In this document: piece after piece, positions 56,480 through 64,000 of the stretch
How positions within the stretch are numbered: the stretch's first letter is position 1
How the letters are laid out: every line of letters begins with the position of its first letter
Assembly (NCBI GenBank): GCA_009667805.1
Contig: CM019064.1
Coordinates: 108,660,328 to 108,724,327, forward strand
Source of the DNA: Leptobrachium leishanense
Taxonomy: Eukaryota > Chordata > Amphibia > Anura > Megophryidae
Direction: 5' to 3'
DNA length: 64,000 bases
Notes under the pieces: generated by a model
Databases searched by the model: none
Seen by the model: the letters and a program-made list of their open reading frames with translations, nothing else
What the model was told of the DNA's origin: nothing
Made by a program: the position numbers and the translations under genes

Positions 56480-57282
56480 TGTCACGCTGGGGGCACCTGG
56501 GACGCGCCAAGGTGAGGCACTGGTTCATGGGAAAGCCCCAATATGCAGACCAAAGTTTACAGAACAACACAATATAAACCAGAGACCTCTGCACAGCGAA
56601 TACAACAGCAGCCCTGCTCTGATAGCCAGATCTGCTATAGAAAAATACCTAGAAGCCGTGCAGAGTCTAAACAAATCCAGATGGCAGGAATCACTATAAA
56701 TAGTACAGACAAGGATTAAACGAGAGAGTAGTGCTAATGGTAGACAGGGGTCAGGAAGCCAGAACAGGAACGTCATACAGAATGCATGAATCAGAACTGG
56801 GAGGGAAGTCATACAAGCTAAAAGGATCAAAACCAGGGAATCTGTATACAAATAACATAAACAGAAAACCAAATCACAGTGAGGGAAACAACTAAGAACT
56901 GAATACACAGGAATATCAGAAATAAACCAAGAACACAAAATAACTGAGGAAACAACTATACAGACAGGGAAGACAAGACCAAATAAACAACTAGAACAAG
57001 ATATACAAACTTGGAATGGAAACAATGAAGCAGGGAGCTCTCAGGACACAGAAGACTGAATACTCAGGAAGTGAACCAAATGACAGAGCGAAGCATAGTG
57101 GTCTCATTACTCCTAAATAGGGAGGAGATCAGAACACAAGGTCCAACAGGTGAGCTGAACAGACGTGAGACATTTAACCCCTGGGCTGCACCCAGGAAAA
57201 GCAACAACTGAAGCACAAGGGAAAAACAGGTATACACATATACAGAGGGCAGGGAACAGGGCTGGAATGAGGAAACGTGACA
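56480..57282 (-). mobile_element. Solo LTR, minus strand
   Basis: 803 bp with perfect 7-bp inverted termini TGTCACG / CGTGACA, the TG...CA of an LTR. The flanks CGAGC (56475-56479) and CAAGC (57283-57287) match 4 of 5, in line with a 5-bp integrase duplication. On the minus strand a CTATTTAGGAG box (about 57120) could serve as TATA. No internal retroviral genes lie beside it, so it is a recombination product. The 166-residue frame inside is not a gene. Confidence 0.75.
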
Positions 57283-57287
57283 CAAGC

Positions 57288-59349
57288 AAATTGAAAATTC
57301 ATTAAACGGTAAGCCCAAATGGAGTGACCTCGATATTCACCTCACCTTAGAGATGTGCAATACTGGTGCAGTGGGCTTGTTACTATAATGGTCATTGAAG
57401 TTGACCAACAATCTCTGCTTGTTACTTGTAGGATTAATGGGGTTTTAACACATATGAAAAACTTTCTAGTGTGTCGTAAACTATATGGCTGACTACTAGC
57501 TTTGCTGTACTACCTATGAGTAATGAAGCGTGGTACCAGGGGTAATGTCGAGCAGGATTATGTGGGAACGCAATTCCTCCATTATTTTTTTAGAACTGAG
57601 TTCCCTTTTGGCTCACACACTGAGAAGCGTTTATAAGGTTCCAATATGTTTTGTTTCCTTAAATATATGATATGTATAACAATTATCATAAAGTTCCTAT
57701 AAAACTCAGCCTATCTTTAGGTTTAAAAACTGATACCAATTTGCATGTGGAGTGGTGGATTCACTGCGACATTTCATTGGTAAATTGAGGAGCAGAACCC
57801 CAAGAGACTTCCTGCATTTATGTTATTAGGACTAAACCCTGAATTCGTCTCATACTTTACTTTGTTGTTCACATCACTTGATTCCATAAATAGGCCCACC
57901 AACATCTTAAATACCAGTTCCATAAAGGTCCTTGGCCTACATTTATTGATGTCTGTTGTAATAGTATGTGGGTTTGTTCCGTTAATTTAATTATAATTAT
58001 AAACATTACATTAGCTTTTTGGACATTGTATCCCCTCTACAAATGTATAACCAACTGATTCACATTTCTTATTGTGTATATCATTCTGCACAAACTATTG
58101 AAAATGAGTAGACGAGCCATAAGGCGATCCAGATGCAAGTTAGCTGTTCTGGGAGATTCAAGATGATTTCTTTTAGCATGAAGAGACATAAAATCAACAG
58201 TAAAATCCACCAGATATTCCACCCCATATAAACAGCAACACAAAATTTATAGATTGCATGTAATCATGAATAAATGCATCATGCACCAAATTCCGTTTTA
58301 CTATCCGCATGAAACAGCTGAAATAGAAGCCAGATAATGATTTCCAGTCATCAACGGTTCAATTAAGGTGATTACATGCCTGCTGTATTTTGATCGTTCT
58401 GTTCTTGGTTATTAAGAGTGGAACATATAGTAATCTTGTCCTGTTAAAACCCACACTCCCAAAAGGTTGATATTTTGTGAATTTTGACATGTTTTTCCAT
58501 TTTTTCCTTTCAATTACTAGTGACAAAATAAGTGGTGCCTGATAGTCATGTGCGCAGAGAATACTATTTGGTTTAGTATATTTATGAATCCAAAAATTTT
58601 GGATTCTGAAATATTCAGTTTGGTAAAACATTGCCGAGGCCATGAAAATATATTTGTTGGTATACCACTCATCCAACACAAATATACTGTATATATTGCA
58701 CAAGACAGGTACGCCCACTATATTATAGAGTATGTATAACTTGGTAGAACACCAAGTGCTTCCAAGTTATACATACTCTATTGTTCAGGACTTATGAGGA
58801 ATCGTCCACTAATTGGTTAACATCCATTTTTTGGATTTATATTTGTTGTGCAATATAACTTCTCTTTTCTTTAACGTCCACTATATTAAACATTTATTAG
58901 AAATTGCGAACAGCACACTAAATCACATATAACACATATATACAAGATTTACAAAGCAGCCAATATGAACAATAACAAATAGGCCTAGAGGGCTAGCAGC
59001 CCACAGTGTATACTTTGCAATCAGGAGAACAAGGAAGACAGTCCAGTCCACGGGAACAAAGGAAGGAGAGAGAGAAGGAACTGCAGAGAGTTCCATGTGT
59101 ATAATGGAGTAGGTGTGTCTTTCTAAGGGAAGGGCATATTGTAATAAAAACCAAAGAGTCTAGGGATATGTAAACGAAGGCTATAGAGCCTAAAGACCTG
59201 GCTAATTCAACATACAGGAGACGGATGCATATAATGTCCCCACATTCAGAACAAGGGAATTTGGTATATTGGAAGCTTCCAGATTCGGAAGGGTCCAATA
59301 TATTTGACCATTTCCGATATTCGGAACTGCAATGAAGTAAAATAAAAAA
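57288..59349. other. AT-rich sequence, no gene recognised
   Basis: Two kilobases without a recognisable exon or transposon end. The only structured feature is the hairpin at 58726-58780. Confidence 0.5.
58726..58780. repeat. Perfect 19-bp inverted repeat
   Basis: TAGAGTATGTATAACTTGG (58726-58744) is inverted exactly at 58762-58780, with a 17-base loop. It may be the core of a decayed MITE; no TSD is seen. Confidence 0.85.
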
Positions 59350-59600
59350 AACTAGCAAATGACACAGGAATGGTTCAAGATTGACCCACAAATTGACACA
59401 TATGCAACAAAATGATGCCCAAAATTATGCTTATACTTCAACAAATGACACACAGATTTAAGCATATGCTCCAAATTGACTCACTGAAGGAAGCATATGC
59501 TCCAAACATGATGCACAGGATAAAACATATGTTCTACAAATTAAGTACAGGCAAATACTGAATAGACTGGGGCATATGCTCCAAAAATGACACATAGGTG
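59350..59600. repeat. Degenerate short repeats
   Basis: Variants of AGCATATGCTCCAAA and AATGACACACAG recur every 35-50 bases (about 59395, 59465, 59499, 59572). This looks like an old, diverged minisatellite. Confidence 0.5.
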
Positions 59601-60884
59601 TCAGTCATTAACCCTTTCGCTGCTGAGGCTTTTCCCGCCTCTGTGCTGAGGTCATTTTTACCGGTTTTGCTCATCATGTTTAAATGCGTTTTGAAGGCTT
59701 ATTTTATTATATGACCCAGACATATTATATATCGTTCTTTCCGTCAGACTCGGCAGATTCATAATATGTCATTATTATATGTATACGTCATGACCTGTCT
59801 GTATATTATAACAAAAAATGCAATAAAATATGAATTTTCAATAATTTACAACGTGTAATGTGTTTTTTTTTTCACATTTTAACATGCGAGCAATTGAGGT
59901 TATATTTTGTATGGGGTGCGCTTGTTAAAAAAATTAGAGATGGGGTCTCGTCTAGACATGTGCATTTGTTTTAGTACTAAAACGATTTAGTCCGAATTTT
60001 GGGATAATTTAGTTTTCGTATGACTCAAGAGATACGAAACTGCTCAGTCCAAAAAACGAAAGAAACTAAAGGAAAATGCATTACAATTTAGTTTCAGTAA
60101 TTTTTGTAATATTACCTTGAAGGAGACCAGCATTGAGGAGCGCAACATCGCAAAGCTACAGAAAAAGTTTGTATGTGTAATCCTTCCCAACCCCCTACCC
60201 GAAAATCTGACAGTGAGAGCTCCAGAATACTCGCAGTGCAGACAGCCAGCACAGGAGAGGAAACCTTTACTTAACCCTTGCATGTCTATGAGACAGACAA
60301 GATAAAAGCATCTGGAGAGGGAAAACATTCAAATAAATCACACTGAAAGCTAATGACAGAGGAGGGCTGGATAGTAAAAACCCCTTTATAACAAACAGCG
60401 CTGGGAGAAGAGAGGGACTTTATAAAACGTGTGCTATCTCCCCTCTCGCTCTGCATAATAGGGGCTTAGGTATGATAAATTTTATATTATCCAGGATCAC
60501 TATCCCCCTTTCCTCATCTTTAATACACGTTTTCTATAAAGTCCCTCTCCTCTCTCAGTGCTGCTTGTTATAAAGGGTTTTTTACGTCTGATACATTTAG
60601 TATCCAGCTCTCACAATTGCTCTGTCATTATGAGCCTTCAGTTTGATTTATTTGAATGTTTTCCCTGGATTTAAAGTGCTGTATTTTATTTAAAAAAAAT
60701 AAATGCACCAGTCATCTCTTCTGAGCTTTCAGAACGATTTACGTTAATATTTTCCCTCTCCCCTGCTTTTATAATCCTGTCTGTCTCCCACACAGAGATA
60801 CAAAGTTTAAGTAGAAGTTCCCTCTCCTATGCTGGATAAGCATTGCATCCAGAAGTTCTGCACCCTCCACTTGCCAATGCAGTA

Positions 60885-61125
60885 GGATGTTCTATACAGA
60901 GAGGGGTATGAAGTAATACAGGAGAATGTTCTATGCATTATATAGAGAGGGGTATTAATGCAGGAGGGTGTTATATACATTATACAGAGAGGGGTATTAA
61001 TGTAGGTGGATGTTCTATACATTATACAGAGAGGGGCATTAATGCAGGTGGATGTTTTATACATTATACAGAGAGGGGTATTAATGCAGGAGGATGTTCT
61101 ATACATTATACAGAGAGGAGTATTT
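60885..61125. repeat. Internal minisatellite of hAT MITE copy 2
   Basis: About five units with GAGAGGGGTATTAATGCAGG and AGGATGTTCTATACATTATA. It corresponds, inverted, to 47540-47775. Confidence 0.9.
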
Positions 61126-61393
61126 TTTTTTTTTTTTGAGCCCTTTAAATCCAGTGGCTGTGAGCGCTGAGATCAGCTGCTTGTTACATTATCTCTCAGT
61201 ACAATTTATCAGGCTCAGCTGTTACAGTAACTGCTGCCCATCACAGCGCTCAGAGTTTCAGTAAAACAAAGAAATAATATTGCTCTAACCTCTTATATAT
61301 AAAAATATTATTTACTAGATTTACTGATGAGCAGCAGTCAGTTACTGTAACAGCTTTGCCTGACACATTGTGCTGAGAGTGAGAGATACTGTA

Positions 61394-62085
61394 ACTAGGC
61401 TTGTGCACCGATTTTTTTTTCGGTTCGATTCGGTTCGATTTTTCGGATTTTTAAACTTTTCGATTCGGCTCGTTTCGACCGATTTCGGTTTCGATTCGAT
61501 TCGGTTCGACCTGTTTTTCGGGTACATTTTTTTTTCGGAATTTCGACCATTTTTCGTATTTTCGTGTCACTGTGCTCGGTTTTTGTATCGACTTTTCGTT
61601 TTTTTGAAAAATTTGCGTTTTTCAGAAAATTTTCGTTTTTACAAAATTTTCGTTTTTACAAAATTTTCGTTTTTCGGAAAATTTTCGTTTTTCGGAATTG
61701 CACATTTTTCGGCATATCGACCATTTTTCGTATTTTTCGTGTCATTTTGACCGTTTTTTGTATCGACTTTTCGTTTTTTCGACAAATTTTCGTTTTTCAG
61801 AAAATGTTCGTTTTTACAAAATTTTCGTTTTTCGGAAAATTTTCGTTTTTCGGCAAATTTTCGTTTTTCGGAAAATTTTCGTTTTTCGGAACATCTGTTC
61901 TCCTCGTTTGCCACATTTCAAGCCCATTCGAAAAATCCGAAAATATTTCGTTTCGGCTCGGAAAACATTTCGGATCTGAACTTTTCGGATCTAAAATTTT
62001 TCGGAAATTCGGCCGCATCCGAAAACACGAATCGGGAAATTTCGTGAAAATTCCGAAATTCCGAAACCCGAAACGCACATCCCTA
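61394..62085. mobile_element. hAT MITE (TAGGCTTGTGCA family), innermost
   Basis: 692 bp. Ends TAGGCTTGTGCACCG and ACGCACATCCCTA. Exact 8-bp TSD ACTGTAAC at 61386-61393 and 62086-62093. The outer parts are dense in TTCGGTTCG and CCGAAA words. The centre (about 61608-61890) is an array of TTTTCGTTTTTCGGAAAA-like units. The long plus- and minus-strand frames with Phe/Lys repeats arise from this array and are not genes. Confidence 0.95.
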
Positions 62086-62936
62086 ACTGTAACAAGCAGC
62101 TGATCTCGGCTCTCTGAAGAGCCACTGCAATAGTAATTGTATCTGCTGGTTTTCGGATGAATGAAATTAGTTTTCATACTAAAGAACTGAAAACTAATTT
62201 CTTTAGCAACTAAATAAATTGTGTTTTAGGACTAATCCATTAGTTCAAAACGATATTTTGTGCTGTGCACATGTCTAGTCTCGTCACATTTTGTTTTGGG
62301 GAAAATTACGCGATTTTTAACAAACGCACCGCATACAAAAATCGTTAGTGCAGCATCATTGTTCACATTATAATTGAAATGGGAACAATATTGCTGCATT
62401 AACAAACCAAAAAAAATAAAAAAAAATATTTTTTTATAATTTTTTTTTAATTTTTTTTTTTTTTTTTAAACTTTTTTATACTCATGTTTGGTATTGTTGG
62501 AACGGCCATGCTCTGGCCGATCCAACAATACCAAACATTAACCCCTAACTGCCACGGATCGGGAGATAGGGGGTTCATTGGAACCCCCTATCTCCACCAT
62601 TGGTGGCAGTTAGGGGTTAACTCCAAGACTGGCATCATCGTGCTATGCACCTCCTCCCCCTCCCTTTCAGGCACCTCCTCCGCACATGCGGGGGGGGCGC
62701 CTGAATTAGGTGTCATCGCGGGGGCGCGATGACACCTAATTACTCCAGCGGCAGTTCCGGGTGCTGGGCTGACATCGAGGATGTCAGCCCGCACTGGGGG
62801 GGCCAGCGATCGGCCGGAACGTGGCCGAACGCTGGCCCCCAAAGGCAGGACGCGCTCAGCGCGTCCAACGCATGGAACGATACATGCGGTTGGACACGCT
62901 GAGCGCGTCTGTAGCAGCGAAGTGGTTAAAGCTGTG

Positions 62937-63136
62937 GAGCATTCTGAATTAATCTGAATATATCTGATAATATGGTGGTCTGGCTGATGATAATCGGGTC
63001 TGTCCAGATCAATTCAGGATTTTTTATGCAGAGAGCAATACGGATTGGATATTGGCAATTCAGAATTTGGATTGATCCAAAATGCCGTTTATTCAGTTGA
63101 ATTCCGAATTGAACCGAACCGAATCGCACATGTATA
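62937..63136. repeat. Decayed hAT-like end
   Basis: The sequence AATTGAACCGAACCGAATCG followed by CACATGTATA resembles the right end of the TAGGCTTGTGCA MITE. The left end is unclear. Confidence 0.35.
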
Positions 63137-63645
63137 ATGGCTAACTTTATAGTAGCTAAGTTTATTTCTTTCACTTTGAACCAATACAGCTGGAAAGTTT
63201 GCAATAACATGTAATAGAGGTTTGTAAATAAGTGTAGATGAAGATGCAGCCAGCCAATCACAATGACCCTAACATTGTAATTCTGAAAAAACAACAAACT
63301 GCTGAATCTATGTACACTTATTACAAACATAAAACATATTGCAAATATATTCCATGTAGTAGTGTGTTACTGCAGTTGTATGTATGACACGGTCTTTTGA
63401 ATTAATGGGGTCTATGTGTAAATTAATTGGTAAATTGACCATTACTATGGAATGTCTGTGTTAATTAGTTGGTTTGATTCACAAAGTTTTTCATGTCAAA
63501 ACTAGACATGCACACATCAACAATTTTAAGTTCAGGCAAATTGATTCATCAGAAAAAAAAACTTATTTCAGTTTCGCCAAAACTTGGTAATTTCCATTTC
63601 GGATTTAGACTGAATTGATTAGTCCAAAATATGCATATGCTGTAC
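63137..63645. other. AT-rich sequence with a possible hAT end
   Basis: CTAGACATGCACACATC near 63503 resembles the TAGACATGTGCA terminus, but no partner end is seen. Confidence 0.4.
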
Positions 63646-64000
63646 TTAACCCCATCACTACCAAGTGATTTTCCAAAAAAACATTGTCAGAAACCAGTGT
63701 TTTTTGTAAATAATTTTTTAAATTAATTTTAAAGTAAGAAATATTTGTGCTTATACCTTATTGTGTCTTACTGTGAATAACCTATTTATGGCCAGTAGAT
63801 GGCGCCATCTACTGCCAAACTGAGTTAGAGGTTTGAGCGGCTCGTCTATTTTCTTCTATTTCTTCCTGCATCGGCTGCTGAAAGCTGGATGTTTCAAAGC
63901 TTTAAGCAGCTGATTTTACAGTTGTAGCTCTTTTGGGATTATGCCCACAGGACTAAAACTTTGGGGGCACCTTATGCTGCCCAAAAGCAAACAAAATAAA
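63646..64000. mobile_element. piggyBac-type MITE, cut by the window end
   Basis: Starts TTAACCCCATCACTACCAAG at 63646. It runs parallel to 21850-22200 throughout, sharing AATAACCTATTT, GGCCAGTAGATGGCGCCATC and TTTGGGGGCACC, and would continue past the window. Confidence 0.82.

Larger units (their letters stand above)
59953..62277. mobile_element. hAT MITE (TAGACATGTGCA family), copy 2
   Basis: Ends TAGACATGTGCATTTG and GCTGTGCACATGTCTA. Exact 8-bp TSD GTCTCGTC at 59945-59952 and 62278-62285. Inverted relative to copy 1 at 46933. It contains its own minisatellite and a nested hAT MITE at 61394-62085. Without that it is about 1.6 kb, longer than copy 1. Confidence 0.95.
59608..62929. mobile_element. 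piggyBac-type MITE holding a two-level hAT nest
   Basis: TTAA at 59608-59611 and 62926-62929. The left arm from TTAACCCTTTCGCTGCTGAG is almost the same as that at 41268. The right end reads GTAGCAGCGAAGTGGTTAA. A 2.3 kb hAT guest (59953-62277) splits it; without guest and one TSD copy it is just under 1 kb. The GC-rich core at 62490-62860 has the family hairpins. Confidence 0.92.

Noticed and set aside
56525..57025. 166-residue minus-strand frame, hydrophobic and Cys-rich, like a membrane protein
   Set aside because: It lies wholly inside a solo LTR with TGTCACG/CGTGACA ends; LTRs of this kind do not normally encode protein, and the pyrimidine-rich base composition explains the hydrophobic residues.
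61564..62103. 179-residue open frame rich in Phe/Lys/Arg repeats
   Set aside because: It comes from an 18-bp-type array (TTTTCGTTTTTCGG) inside a hAT MITE with clear ends and TSD; the opposite strand is open too.

Overview
The window looks like intergenic or intronic DNA from a vertebrate, most likely a frog. It is AT-rich and CpG-poor and has no recognisable host exon, tRNA, rRNA, operon or CRISPR array. The only protein-like sequences are broken transposases and reverse transcriptases. The mix of repeats (Tc1/mariner, several hAT families, PIF/Harbinger-type and piggyBac-type MITEs, CR1 and L2-like LINEs, Gypsy-style solo LTRs, Penelope-like debris) is typical of anurans. The species call is an inference; the transposon calls rest on terminal inverted repeats (TIRs) and target-site duplications (TSDs) read directly from the sequence.

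Layout. 0-6.8 kb: mostly plain AT-rich DNA with a decayed Tc1 copy carrying a nested hairpin MITE, a hAT-Charlie-like MITE and a 0.9 kb CAGGGTTATTC-family element. 6.8-12.4 kb: a 5.6 kb once-autonomous hAT element whose minus-strand BED-finger transposase is interrupted by a Harbinger-type MITE, stops and frameshifts. 13-17 kb: a foldback element with a 6-bp TSD, a GC-rich palindromic block and a piggyBac-type MITE. 17.2-19 kb: LTR-like sequence. 19.5-29.4 kb: dense MITE territory with Harbinger-type copies, a hAT element rich in CCAAT boxes, and a 51-bp minisatellite split by one Harbinger-type MITE. 30-38 kb: MITE ends, Penelope-like fragments with hammerhead-like motifs, a 1.4 kb CR1 LINE inserted in an LTR-like repeat, and a piggyBac-type MITE. 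38.6-42.9 kb: two more piggyBac-type MITEs. 43-50.8 kb: LINE 3' ends, then an exceptional nest: a CAGGGTTATTC element holds Penelope-like sequence, which holds a Tc1 transposon, whose transposase is split by a hAT MITE, which itself holds a hairpin MITE. 51.7-57.3 kb: Harbinger-type MITEs, an L2-like fragment and two LTRs. 59.6-62.9 kb: a three-level nest (piggyBac-type > hAT > hAT) with exact TSDs at each level. The window ends inside another piggyBac-type MITE.

Nothing here forms a working pathway. The copies are dependent or dead elements that would have been moved by transposases acting in trans. Nested order gives relative ages, and several insertions can be proved from an uninterrupted copy of the target in the same window. 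The most interesting candidates are the hammerhead-ribozyme-like motifs in Penelope-like debris (best at 45811-45846 on the minus strand), a roughly 120-bp module shared by two otherwise unrelated transposon families, and the eight CCAAT boxes in one hAT element.
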